Shown: positions 48,255-59,347 of the stretch, piece after piece
How the letters are laid out: the number at the start of each line of letters is the position of its first letter
How positions within the stretch are numbered: position 1 is the stretch's first letter
Assembly: GCA_038501625.1 (NCBI GenBank)
Contig: JAZAYU010000001.1
Span: 9,165,374 to 9,229,373 of the forward strand
Length of the DNA stretch: 64,000 nt
From: Corbicula japonica
Taxonomy: Eukaryota > Mollusca > Bivalvia > Venerida > Cyrenidae
Direction of reading: 5' to 3'
The notes under the pieces: model-generated
Seen by the model: the letters and a program-made list of their open reading frames with translations, nothing else
What the model was told of the DNA's origin: nothing
Databases searched by the model: none
Translations under genes and position numbers: made by a program

Positions 48255-49800
48255 TATGGGACCAATACCCTGTGTCTGAGTCACGCGAAAGGCCGTTTAA
48301 AAAACTGAAAATTTGCCAACAAAATTCTGTGGGCAAGAAATGAGTTGTGAATTTGCACGTTATTGAGAGATTTTTCGGTAAATAAAACTGTAACAATCTT
48401 TTTTCTACCTTTTTATACCTAATTTATGAGTATCAGGCGTCTGGAACCTGTGTTCATAGCTTTGGTTTCAACCCACTTCGAAAATAAAATTCATTTCTTT
48501 CCATTTCGTGTAAAATATCACGTGATTAGTTACGGTGTTTTTTACGAGACCGGTGTAAACGTACGCCGCTGCAAAAATGGCTGACTGTCTGTTTATTTAT
48601 AGATAAATGTGTCTGTAAATTTATGGACAAGGGAGGTTACAAAAGTTGTCAAAAGTTTAAATCCTGGTTCTACACCACATTGGGATAAAAATGAATGAAA
48701 ATCTACAAATAAATTAGCATTGAATATTGTAAATCAACATAACTTTTTTTAAAAAGATCATTATTATGTTCAGATGATTGTGTGAAATGTTGTTAGATCA
48801 ATGATGACCATGTTGGAGAAGAAATAGCAGTGTAAACAAACTTCTTTTTTGTTTATGCCCTATGTCATGCTCTTTGCTATCAGAATTAACAAAAATGCTT
48901 TAGGTTTTTGAATTTCTAAAATGTGTTAACTTTTGTATCGAAACACATTGAAAATAGAAGTTCAAGGCCCTTGTATTTTATAATGTAATATGCTGGCAAC
49001 ATCATCAACAGCCCATCCTTATGACGGAAATGTTACGACATTCAATGAAATCAATAGTTCAACATTCCAGGTAGTTCGATCATCATGATAGAATCCGAAG
49101 ATAACCTTTTTCCTGACAAGATCTCATTGATTTTATAGTCGTTATTCGGTCATGTTCCCAATGGCAAAACATATACTTTTTTCCCAATTTGAGAAGAAAA
49201 ATTCCCAATTGAATCAAAACAAACATTTCTGATGAAAAACAACAGCATCATCACTGCATCTTTTGCTCTTTAAGCCAGGAATTACTGACAATATTAAATA
49301 TGGATGGCAAATTGGCAATGACTAAAAAAACAGCAGATAACAGTAACACTTCTTATTCCCCAATGATGCTAAAAAATTTCTAATTTCTGGCAAAACGACG
49401 TTTAATTTCCCAATTCCAGGGGTATGGGTCATATTCCCAAAATGGTGAAAAAAAGCCCTGTCAACCCTTGTCCATAAATTTACGGACACATTTATCTATA
49501 AATAAACTGACAGTCTGCAAATTTACAGACAGTCCATAAAAACAGCCGTTTCCTAGACCTGTTTATTGTCGTTTCGTTTTATTTTATCCAGGTTTATTTT
49601 CAGTTGATTTCAATAAATAAATATACATTGCAGTTTTTTAAATGTTTTTTCAATCATTTCTCTTCTAAACGGCATTGCTATCTTGTCCAGTCTGGGAGCA
49701 GGTCGACAATTTTAAGCTTGGCGAAGGCAGTTTCGTAGGACGTTAGTATCGATTTTCATCCTAAACATAAAAAAAATCTTTACAACGTCTGTGGTACGAC
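48255..49800. repeat. Paralogous segment carrying a 1.45-kb insertion, with internal inverted repeat
   Basis: TATGGGACCAATACCCTG at 48258 and GACGTTAGTATCGATTTTCA at 49738 are adjacent, in inverted orientation, at 60020-60105, so about 1.45 kb has been inserted here. Inside, arms of about 50 bp at 48586-48640 and 49468-49520 are near-perfect inverted copies (TTTATTTATAGATAAATGTG, ATTTATGGACAAGG). No coding sequence recognised. Confidence 0.6.
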
Positions 49801-50199
49801 TATATTTTATGTGCAGTGTAAATTAGTATGCGCGCGTCGAAATCCTGTGACGTCATAGAGAGCAAGTGCTTGAAGGGTGACCTCCATTTTTGTTTACACT
49901 GAGATCAGCATGCAGTTTTAGAATGATTTCACGGTAATTAAAAGTAAGAAATATTTTAAAAAGTTTTGTGTCAGTTTTTTCAAACTTGTTTGTATTTCTA
50001 GCACCTTATAAATTTTAGCACTATTGCGTTGAAAACACGTGAAGCGGAGATACAAGAACAGTATTTTTGAAAATTGTTTAGAAAAAAAAACGTAATGTCA
50101 CATCTCACCATTAGTAAAACTATATTGTGTGCAATTAATACCTTACATTGGGCTTTACAAAATGGAAGTTCTGTTATTATCCTTTACTAGCTTTTACAG

Positions 50200-50392
50200 T
50201 TGGGACGTGAATTTTCAGAGAAATTGGTATTCGACAGCAAATTCGGTGTGGAAAGACTGACAACGGGGGCAGCAGCCAGTTTATACACATTTAGGAGAAA
50301 ACGGAGTCGGTCTTTAAAGCTCCTGTACTCCAGACAAACAAAATGGAACACCACAAAATATTCACTACATCTAAAGAAATTTGATGGGTGGG
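50200..50392 (+). other. Exon-like open segment, product unknown
   Basis: An open stretch bounded by acceptor GCTTTTACAG and a consensus donor GTAAGT at 50393-50398. It codes about 64 residues, basic and Ser/Lys/Arg-rich (FRRKRSRSLKLLYSRQ), with no recognised domain. Could be a lone exon of an unseen plus-strand gene, a captured exon or chance. Low confidence. Confidence 0.25.
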
Positions 50393-50926
50393 GTAAGTTT
50401 TTTTAAATATCAAACTATTTAACCTTTTCCAGTCAAATTCAATAATCGTAGCTTATATCGTCATAAGCAAGGCGGTTCACTGCCAGATACCTTACTAGAT
50501 CAGCTGTTTTCCTTTGGAATCAAAACCGCCTCAAGGTGGTCACGTTCACAAAGTCAAAGGTCAATGGATTTGTTTGTTCCGCATTGTTGCATTTCATACA
50601 AAATACTTTTTTAATATAAGGTTCCAAGAGGTTTGCATAAAAAATGAACATTAGGCAAACTGCGTAAAATGGTCAGCAAAATGCAACATCGTGCTGCTGC
50701 AAGTGCCAACGTAGTGTGCTCCGGCACTTTGCTAAATTGGCCAGCGAAGACAGGATCTATTTCTAAGAAAACGATTTATAACTGTACCTGGAATGTTAAT
50801 GTATAAATTAGATCTGGATTTTCATGTTATCATCAACACTAGTAAGAGAAATTTGCAGAATTGCTATGCAATCCAGACGACTTCCCTCCATTGATGTTAG
50901 TCGGAATTTTCTCACGAGGTCAATTA

Positions 50927-50938
50927 TGCGCATGCGCA
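50927..50938. promoter_or_regulatory. NRF1-type palindrome TGCGCATGCGCA
   Basis: Exact match to the NRF1 core palindrome, a common motif of CpG promoters in animals. No TSS evidence in the sequence; may be chance in transposon-rich DNA. Confidence 0.25.
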
Positions 50939-51531
50939 GATCAACAAAGGGCGGGAAAGACAAAAAATATAATGCAAGTCCTCAAGACAAATACTCTAAA
51001 AGACAAACACCAACTTAGAAATTGAAAACTCGTTCAATGATGCCCTGGTAGATGGCCCACTAAATGACACAACATTTAAAAGTGCCAATCACAAAAAACT
51101 AACTTACAGGCAATAGAGCTTTAGACCCAATTGCCACCACAGGGTCTAGACCTATTGATTGTCTTTGATAGATAGACCAGGGCTGTTGCCACTCACTAAA
51201 TGCACTTGAAAACAAACGAAGCAACCGTTTGAGAAGCATATTTCTGAAATTCATGCACAAGTACTGGGTTATTTCTTAAGAAAAGAACTCGTACCACATA
51301 CTTGTGTCGATTTACATAAATAGGACCTCGGGATATGTGTCTGTTTTGTTGTTGATGGACTGGTAGTGGTTATTTTAACGCGTAGAGCTACCTAATAGGC
51401 ACTACTTTTTAAAGACATTCGAGTAGAGCTTCCTTAATTTATTATCCCGATTTCACTGGCAAAACATTTCTCCAATTCTCTTAAACTGTGGCATTAATAT
51501 TCAATAGGCATATATCTATGTCATCCGAGTC

Positions 51532-51892
51532 CAGTGGCGTAGCTACTATAAGGCCATGTAGGCCCGGGCCTACAAGTTTGACAGGAAAATAACGTTTTCC
51601 AAAGTCCCAAAAATACAATAAAAACAACGGGGTGGTATGGTAGCAGGTTCAAGCCTCTTTTGTCGAATCAAATATGTCTTTGGCTTTGATTTGCCTTCCG
51701 GGGAAAATAATTATTTTATTTGCCAGATGTAAATGCAGACCTTCGTTCCAAATCTCTGTGTTGTCACGCTTTCTTTGCATTTTGCTATATAAAATCTCCA
51801 CATGTTTAATGCCTCTTGGGGGGGGGGGGGCAACCGCCACTAGGAAACCCTTATATGTGCCTACAACTTATAAAAAGCTGGCTACGCCACTG
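51532..51892. mobile_element. 361-bp hAT-like element with 5-bp target duplication GAGTC
   Basis: Ends CAGTGGCGTAGCTAC and GGCTACGCCACTG, flanked by GAGTC at 51527-51531 and 51893-51897. CAGTGGCG is a classic hAT terminus, but the duplication is 5 bp where hAT elements normally make 8. The interior has GGCCCGGGCCTACAAG and a run of 11 or more G. Non-coding. Confidence 0.8.
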
Positions 51893-51897
51893 GAGTC

Positions 51898-52249
51898 GGA
51901 AACGTTTTAACGAAATGGCATTTGGCATGCTAAATATGAAAGAATGCTCTGATTTCACACGGCTCCTACACATTTAAACAGAACCTACTGTTAGCCAAAG
52001 GCATATGGTTGCCGATTTGCTAACAAAGGTTTGTTGTTGTTTTTGTTTTTTTTTTGTATTAATATTTCAGTGCAAACTTCTATCTTATGTGACTCGCTTG
52101 TGCATTTAGTATAGGCCTACCTATTTTTATGTACAAGATTCATAAAACATACGATTTTAAGGAAATCTCGATAGTGCGACAGGGAAACGTTTCCAAATAT
52201 ATTTTCTAGGAAACTGGTTAGTTTGAACGTTAATCGAATTTTACAGTAC
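51898..52249. other. Unassigned spacer
   Basis: About 350 bp between two TIR elements; contains a T-rich run near 52040. No gene or repeat recognised. Confidence 0.45.
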
Positions 52250-53576
52250 GGGGAGACCGGGGATAGTTGTTACACGGGGCAAGTTGTTACACTTAATTTT
52301 GCAACAACATTGCATCACTGATGAAGTTGATATGGATACTAAATAAACCCTCTAAGTTTCCCCTATGTTTAGTGAAAATTTCATTGAAATTGCCCGCGAA
52401 ATATTCAGTATAGCAAGGAAAATCGGATTTTGTTATGTTCAAGTAATTTTTAACGAATTTGGAAAATATTTCGGTATTTCCTCCTTATTGCATATACAAG
52501 TCTTAAACACAAACAAAATTTAACATAGATATATGTATTTTCTTTGGAACTAGTAATAAAAATAAATCAGGTGGTATGTTATATTTAGCGACTCTGAAGT
52601 GCGACAAGGGGTGGGTGGGGTAAGTTGTTACGTCGGTGATGGGGCATATTGTTACAGATTAATATTTCGTCCCTGAATAAAACATAAATGTTTGACAAGC
52701 ATGGAACACCTTAATATTATTTTCACAACTTAAGACAATTTTATCGGATAAAAATGCTCGTGTAAACGCAAAAATTAACCGAAATATATTGACATCTTTA
52801 TCAAACTGCTATAAACCTTGCGGAAAACTATTGGCACTGACCGCTCAAAGGCGGTAACATTTCTGGTTCTCTTTTTGTGGTGTCTTTTTTGATTGACAGA
52901 ATTATAAACTGACGCCCTGAGTTTCATACAGATCTACGGTTTGTCTCTGTGGTAAAGCTTTTGTATTCTTTGACTGTGGGTGTAGCTGTTCCTGAATGTA
53001 TATTTTTATTAACATTTTTTAGAGGTATCATACTAAACGTTCGCAATGTTTTCTCTCAAAGTTATATATATGTACATTCTTTTCGTTCGAACACTATTAG
53101 AAAAACACAAATTTATATACGAAATCGATCACAATAAATGAACAAAATAAATCGATGCCTTATTGAAACGTTTGTGACTTTCCAACTCAACATCCACAGT
53201 GACTAATATTTTTGATCCAGCATGCATGTTTTTGTCAACATTCATATTCTAAACAATTTTTGGATGAAACCGTTATCAAAAAAGTCACTTTTAGGTATCT
53301 GAATATGGTAAAAATTGTACCCAGAGCTATTGTAACAATTTACCCCGAGACATGTAACAACATGCCCCATGACCGGGATAAGTTGTTACACTTTGGTCTA
53401 CTTGCTAATCTTTGATGTTTTTACCAAGTCAATTTATATACTCTAATCAGTCTAACTTAATATTAAACTTAACTTCCTATGGTTTTGATTGCCACTATTT
53501 ATATTTCTGTCGCACAACTGATATGGTCACAATTCTAAAAAAAATCCCCAAAGTGTAACAACTATCCCCGGTCTAC
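52250..53576. mobile_element. 1.3-kb TIR element with AGACCGGGGATAGTTGTTAC ends
   Basis: AGACCGGGGATAGTTGTTAC begins at 52254 and its inverse ends at 53574, a TIR of at least 22 bp. TTGTTACA plus GGGGCA motifs recur inside (52285, 52625-52660, 53340-53395), as additional sub-terminal copies. Possibly Tc1/mariner-like (GGTCTACTA at the right end), but the outer bases differ (TACGGGG versus TAGT). The frames 52949-53137 and 53212-53415 show no family pattern. Confidence 0.65.
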
Positions 53577-54092
53577 TATTTTGCAAAATTGCTGAGCAAT
53601 GCGCTAATCACCAGTGACTAGCTTACCGCGTTCTTGCATTATATGATCAGCTTTGCTTGATACGCGATGTAGAAGTGGGATCTGTAAAATGCATTATTGT
53701 CCACTTTCAGATTGACTTTCAAAGATGTTTACGAAAATATCTGGAGATTGTGCTTCAGATTATGTTTTTGTGCTCAGCCTGAGCTAGTTCAAGATATATA
53801 ATGCCTCTGATTATTTCTCGTGGCTCAGATCCGCCTGCAGGGCTAGATCAAGATATATGGACGTTAATCTCCAGACATAGATCCGCCCGCGGGGCTAGTT
53901 CTGACGTTAACGCTTCTAATCATTTCGCCAGGCTCAGTTCCGCCTGCAAGGCCTAGCTAACCATATAATGGATGCTTCTCGTTATTTTATCAGGCTCAGA
54001 TCTACATGCGATTCTTGCACAGGATATCTGGGTGAGGATGTTTCTAATTAATACTTCAGGCTCAGGCCCACTTTCTTATCGGTACATCAGAC
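53577..54092. repeat. Degenerate tandem repeat with CAGGCTCAG-TCCGCCTGC units
   Basis: From about 53770 to 54070 roughly five worn units of about 65-70 bp recur, with GGCTCAG-TCCGCCTGCAGGG, CTAG-T-AAGATATA and AATGCCTCT-ATTATTTC phrases. No gene. Confidence 0.6.
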
Positions 54093-55429
54093 CACGGTAT
54101 GTACCCAGATAATGAAAATCGCGGATAACGTTAGATTGTGAGAATAATGATAGATCGCCAGGTCAGAGAAAACAGCATGGTGAGGTTAGTTATTGTATGA
54201 ATTTCATGTTATTGTGATATAATACTTATCGTTTGCGATAGGTAACAATCAAGCGATGTCCTAACCTTCCTTTCATACCCACAAATTTGGAATCGGCCGT
54301 CAGATAAAGTAAACAATAGGAAAATGACCACGCAACATCCCAGATTTATACAAAAAAAAAAATACATATTATGCCCATTTAAAATATATTTAAACATGTT
54401 TTTGTAAACGACACTGCTGTTATCAAAGCCCAAACATCGACAATCAATATGCCACCCCGCTTTTGCCAGTAATATGAGTATATTCCTTAACAAACATCTT
54501 TTTTCTGAGGCACCTGAAGCAAATTGGATAATGGGGATTCGCCTAGAAAAAAGTCAATGGATAATGTAAATTCATGACTGGATAATGGCATTGTTTCCCT
54601 TATTTCAACCTTTATACTATTTATTCTATGCTTTTTTGCATGTTCCATAACTTTCCGCAAAATGCTATCTTTATGAAACAATACCACCAGCCCTACTAAC
54701 AAGATAAATGACCCATTTATCTTAATAATCTTCCGAAATAGCCTAATTTCGTTCTGTCTCGAAGGCATCAACTAAGAACTAACCCAAAGCCTCTTAACAC
54801 ACGGGTTAAGTGAATCTGAATTTGGTGGTGATAAATACATTAGTTAATTACCACATGATAATTATTATGGTCTAAGATACGTATTCACGTAATGGGAGCC
54901 AACCGTTATACATAAGAACGCTTTTGAGAGTGGCGTCCTTCGCCAATTGGGAAGTTACTGTTTAAAAACTGTATTAATTAAGTAGCATGAATTAGTTGTG
55001 GTTTATATTAATTGTGCCAATATGCAAAACTTATAATTGACTGAAAAAGAGCGAATTTCGCAGAAATTTTAGTCTAATAAGTACATGTCAATTGTAATGA
55101 TCTGGTGTGAGAGAAATTTATTGCGCGAGTAACGCTTAACATCTTTGGATTTAAATGTAAATTTACTCTTACATTGATTGTGTAACAATGTTACATGTTT
55201 TTTATTGTTTACAAGTCATCTACAGTTTATTATTTTCATATTTTAACACCTTTGTTTGCGTTGTGATACGTAACACGTTACCTTCATATTTTCTTTTATA
55301 CAAAATCTGCGATATACATATGTATGCAAAAGCATACAAAAGTAACTATTCTGTATAAATGAGACCCGGATATTTGAAAATTATGTTAGAAGATAATACG
55401 AAGTGCTGTTGTAGTATCACGAAACAACG

Positions 55430-55690
55430 TTGGTGATGCCAGTTCGCGAAATTACGATGCGAGGACGCGAAAGTACGATGCGAGAGCGCGATAATAACAT
55501 AATATTGTGTTTTCATGGTCTTGTTAATATAAGGACTGGACATCGAAAACGTGATAACAGGAGGCGAGAACGCGAAACATCGATGCTAAGTCGCGAAAGT
55601 GTAGCTCACATCGTACTTTCGCGATCTCGCATCGTTGTTTCGTGTTCTCACCGAAGATGTCGACAGGGCTTAACAACGATGGCCTCAACG
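55430..55690. repeat. CGATGCGAGaRCGCGAAA short repeat cluster
   Basis: Within the loop of the outer element, about six copies of ACGATGCGAG, CGCGAAAGTACGATGCGA and inverted versions (ATCGTACTTTCGCGATCTCG) recur at roughly 20-bp spacing, forming a self-complementary region. Confidence 0.6.
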
Positions 55691-56983
55691 GAACACCGTA
55701 CAATGTCATTTGTCACGGATGCGCTTTAATTTGATTAAAGCTACGACCAAAAGCTCAAAAGTGTAATAAAAAGATACAGATGTTTTGTAATGATCATAGT
55801 GGATAGCAAAATGGACTGAATACAAGAATTATTAAAATAACATAATTGTATAAATGATCATTTAAATTAAGAGCAACACGAAAACTCCACCATTATCCAT
55901 TTCATAAATATTTGAATTTCCCATTATCAACCGAGAGAATCCCCATTATCTAATTTGCTTCAGGTGCCTCAGAACAAAGATGTTTGTTAAGGAAAATACT
56001 CATGCTACTGGCTCAAGCGGGGTGATATATTGATTGTCGATGTTTGGGCTTTGATAACAGCAGTGTCGTTCACAAAAAAACAATCTTAAATATATTTTAA
56101 ATGGGCATTATACAGGGGGTTCAGCCTAAATGGTGGCTGACGTACTTTAAGCGAGGAATTTGGTGGCTGATTTCCAATATGGCGGAAAAAATCGGGAAAG
56201 TTTGATACTTGGTGGAATATTTTCATTTTTCATACGGTAAGCACACTATATTCAAATATTTCCTTTAATGACATATCCAATTCGGATCTGCGATGTTAAC
56301 GCTTGACTCGGTTTTTTATAAGAGCTTCCTAGCTGTCCTAACGAAAAAGTTATTGAAACAAAACCTTGCAAGGTTTGTTGTGTTTTTTTTTTTTTGTTTT
56401 CCCTCGCGAAAATCTGTTGTTTTCTTCAAAATCTGCTAGACACATGTCCGTATGAAGCATGTTTACGCCAAAATATGTCCAAAATGGATTGTTTTAATTT
56501 TCTGGACAAATATGTTCATGAGAAAACTTTCTATCGCCAAAAAAATAAGGTTTAAGCTCAATTCTTGTGGCTGATGTACTATTAAGTCATTTTTGGTGGC
56601 TGATGTTTAGTAATCTCCTACACAGAGCCATACCGTTCCGTACTCCCGCTTACACAAAACGAAAAACGTATTGTGTCGAGACAAAACTAGGCTCTTTGGT
56701 GCATTTTTTCACAAAAATGCTGGGCTTCATATATTTGTCTATCATGTACTCGGCCTCAACTATTAGGTGTACCAGGCTAGATATTGACAAATATAGATGA
56801 GCGAGATGAGCAATGATTTAGTTTTCTCTGTTTTCTTTTTTTTTTATTATTACGAAAATATCTGAATGCAGTTCGACCGCGAATGCATTTATATTATGTT
56901 GTTGTTATTTTGCATTTTCCCGTGGTTGAAGAAACACCAGAAATATCTGATTTTCCGACAAAAAAAGTGGAAGAAAATGAGCG

Positions 56984-57042
56984 CCCTATCGATTGGTAGT
57001 CCGATGCGCTACCACTGAGCCATTGGGCCTTGTACTTGTTTT
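56984..57042 (-). repeat. tRNA-like 5' half inside the left TIR
   Basis: On the minus strand: GGCCCAATGGCTCAGTGGTA, GCGCATCGGACTACCAATCG. The A box is TGGCTCAGTGG; anticodon-loop-like CTACCAA follows. No B box or 3' stem, so not a tRNA gene. It appears in each TIR and once more at 57918. Confidence 0.5.
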
Positions 57043-57392
57043 GATGTTTTCACATCAGATTTTTGAACTTCCAAAAGCGCTCTTTTGTTGTGTCAAAACC
57101 CAAGATGTGAGCGTATAAATCTAGTTGGTTTGATGGCTTCCTATTTATTTTATGCTTTTTAGTGAATTATAGAATTTTCCAGGTGAAATAAAAGTGGTAT
57201 TTCACTGTTTTTTTCACGTTGGTACCCAAACGCACATAACATTCCTTATGAGAACATTTAGAAAACAGGCTCAAGTTTGAATATATGACGTCATGACGTT
57301 ACGTGATAATCAAACGTTTTTGCGCCATTTCATGCAATTTTTCTGTCGAATTCGCAGAAATTATGCACTAAAAGCATAAAATAAAAAGAAAC

Positions 57393-57540
57393 TTTGTTTT
57401 TAACAGTGAAAGATAGAAATATATTTCACCCGTGAACTCTGGAATTATGTATTTTCACTCCTGGCGTCGACACTCGTGAAAATACGAATTCCGGAGCTCA
57501 CTCGGTGAAATATATTTCTATCTTACACTGGTAAAAACAA
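57393..57540. repeat. Hairpin with about 60-bp arms (TTTTTAaCAGTG ends)
   Basis: AACAGTGAAAGATAGAAATA at the left and TATTTCTATCTTACACTGGT at the right are inverted copies. A second paired step follows inside (GTGAACTC / GAGCTCAC, TATTTTCAC / GTGAAAATA) around GGCGTCGACAC. Looks like a small foldback MITE in the centre of the inner element. Confidence 0.7.
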
Positions 57541-57815
57541 ATATCCGCTATAATATTATCTTAATTAGTTATGAACATTACATTTTATATTTTATTCATA
57601 ATCACTAATTCAAAGAGAATGTTAAACACTACTGTTAAAACACTGCTTCTTCTCAAGATTTGCATAAACTGACCTAGTTTGAGCGTGTTACGCGCAAAAA
57701 CTGCCCTCTTTTTCATATCTATTTCTCTGTCCTTTTGAAATCCAAGCATTATCATTTAAACTTAAACTTTTTAAATTATATTACTAAATTGCGCCGCCCC
57801 AATATTCAAAACTTA

Positions 57816-58300
57816 CCTACGCCCCTGAAGGTGTGGGACCTACGAACAGACGGACGAGTGCAGCTCTTTATGCCTCTAACTTATAAAAAATAAAAAACAT
57901 AAAAAAACAAGTACAAGGCCCAATGGCTCAGTGGTAGCGCATCGGACTACCAATCGAGAGGGCGCTCATTTTCTTCCACATTGTTTGTCGGAAAATCAGA
58001 TATTTCTGGTGTTTCTTCAACCACGAGAAAATGCAAAATAACAACAAAATAAATACAAAATAATACCTACGCCCCTGAAGGTGTGGGACCTACGAACAGA
58101 CGGACAAGTGCAACTCTTTATGCCTCTAACGTATAAAAAATAAAAAACATAAAAAACAAGTACAAGGCCCAGTGGCTCAGTGGTAGCGCATCGGACTACC
58201 AATCGAGAGGGCGCTCATTTTCTTCCACATTGTTTGTCGGAAAATCAGATATTTCTGGTGTTTCTTCAACCACGGGAAAATGCAAAATAACAACAACATA
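57816..58300 (+). repeat. Two direct 250-bp copies including a tRNA-like 5' half
   Basis: CCTACGCCCCTGAAGGTGTG starts at 57816 and again at 58066. Each copy holds ACAGACGGAC-AGTGCA-CTCTTTATGCC, an old 3' end of the ACGGACGG element type, then AAAACA-AGTACAAGGCCCA and the tRNA-like half. The second copy runs into the right TIR. Confidence 0.72.
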
Positions 58301-59347
58301 ATATAAATGCATTCGCGGTCGAACTGCATTCAGATATTTTCGTAATTTTAAAAAAAGAAAACAGAGAAAACTAAAAACAAAGCTCATCTCGCTCATCTAT
58401 ATTTGTCAATATCTAGCCTGGCACACCTAAAAGTTGAGGCCGAGTACATGATAGACAAATACATGAAGCCCAGCATTTTTGTGCAAAAATGCACCAAAGA
58501 GCATAGTTTTGTCTCGACACAATACGTTTTTCGTTTTGTGTAAGCGGGAGTACGGAACGGTATGGCTCTGTGTAGGAGATTACTAAACATCAGCCACCAA
58601 AAATGACTTTATAGTACATCAGCCACAAGAATTGAGCTTAAACCTTAATTGTTTGGCGATAGAACGTTTTCTCATGAACATATTTTTCCAGAAAATTAAA
58701 ACAATCCATTTTGGACATATTTTGGCGAAAACATGCTTCATATGGAAATGTGTCTAGCAGATTTTGAAGAAAACAACAGATTTTCGCGAGGGAAAACAAA
58801 AAAACCACAACAAACCTCGCAAGGTTTAGTTTCAATAACATTTTTGTTAGGACAGCTAGGAAGCTCTTATAAAAAACCGAGTCAAGCGTTAACATTGCAG
58901 ATCCGAATGGGATATGTCATTAAAGGAAATATTTGAATATAGTGTGCTGACCGTGTGAAAATATTCCACCAAGTATCAAACTTTCCCGATTTTTTTCCGC
59001 CATATTGGAAATCAGCCACCTAATTCCTCGCTTAAAGTACGTCAGCCACCATTTAGGCTGAACCCCCTGATTATATGTAGTTTTTTTGTAGAAATCTGGG
59101 ATGTTGCGTAATCACTTTCCTGTTTTCCTCTTTATCTGACGGCCGATTCCGAATGTATGGGTTATAAGAGGAAGGTTAGGACATCGCTTGATTGTTATCT
59201 ATCGCAAAAGATAAGTATTAGATCACAATAACATGAAATTCATACAATAACTAACCTCACCATGCTGTTTTCTCCACGCTGGCGATCTATCATTATTCTC
59301 ACAATCTATCGTTATCCGCGATTCTCATTATCTGGGTACATACCGTG

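Larger units (their letters stand above)
49801..51531. other. Mostly unassigned region with one exon-like frame and promoter-like motifs
   Basis: Holds a CRE palindrome TGACGTCA (49848-49855), an exon-like plus-strand frame (50200-50392), and an NRF1-type palindrome TGCGCATGCGCA (50927-50938). This is one candidate location for a leader exon or promoter of the minus-strand gene, but no exon could be tied to it. The frame 50824-51018 has no recognised pattern. Confidence 0.35.
56113..59069. mobile_element. Inner element with about 930-bp TIRs and 6-bp target duplication ATTATA
   Basis: Ends CAGGGGGTTCAGCCTAAATG and CATTTAGGCTGAACCCCCTG, flanked by ATTATA at 56107-56112 and 59070-59075. The arms run about 56113-57046 and 58140-59069 and stay very similar. 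The undisturbed target can be read from the other TIR of the outer element (54364-54390 region). The centre (57047-58139) holds a hairpin and a 250-bp direct duplication. No transposase recognised; mirrored frames 56567-56800 and 58393-58590 are copies within the arms. Confidence 0.83.
54093..59347. mobile_element. Outer TIR element: CAC/GTG ends, 5-bp target duplication CAGAC, about 456-bp TIRs
   Basis: Left end CACGGTATGTACCCAGATAA, right end TATCTGGGTACATACCGTG, flanked by CAGAC at 54088-54092 and 59348-59352. The left TIR covers about 54093-54550. The right TIR is cut in two by the inner element: 59347-59070 continues at 56112-55935. Without the insert the element would be about 2.3 kb with a loop at about 54550-55935. 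CAC ends with a 5-bp duplication are shared with Transib/ProtoRAG elements, but no RAG1-like sequence was seen. The loop has minus-strand frames at 54487-54771 with a hydrophobic segment and no recognised family. Confidence 0.82.

Noticed and set aside
54209..54771. Two 94-residue minus-strand frames as a host gene
   Set aside because: They lie in the TIR and loop of a transposable element; no recognised domain, no splice pattern, and the first is partly duplicated in the other TIR.
57918..57976. tRNA gene
   Set aside because: A-box and anticodon-like arm only; no T arm, B box or closing acceptor stem.
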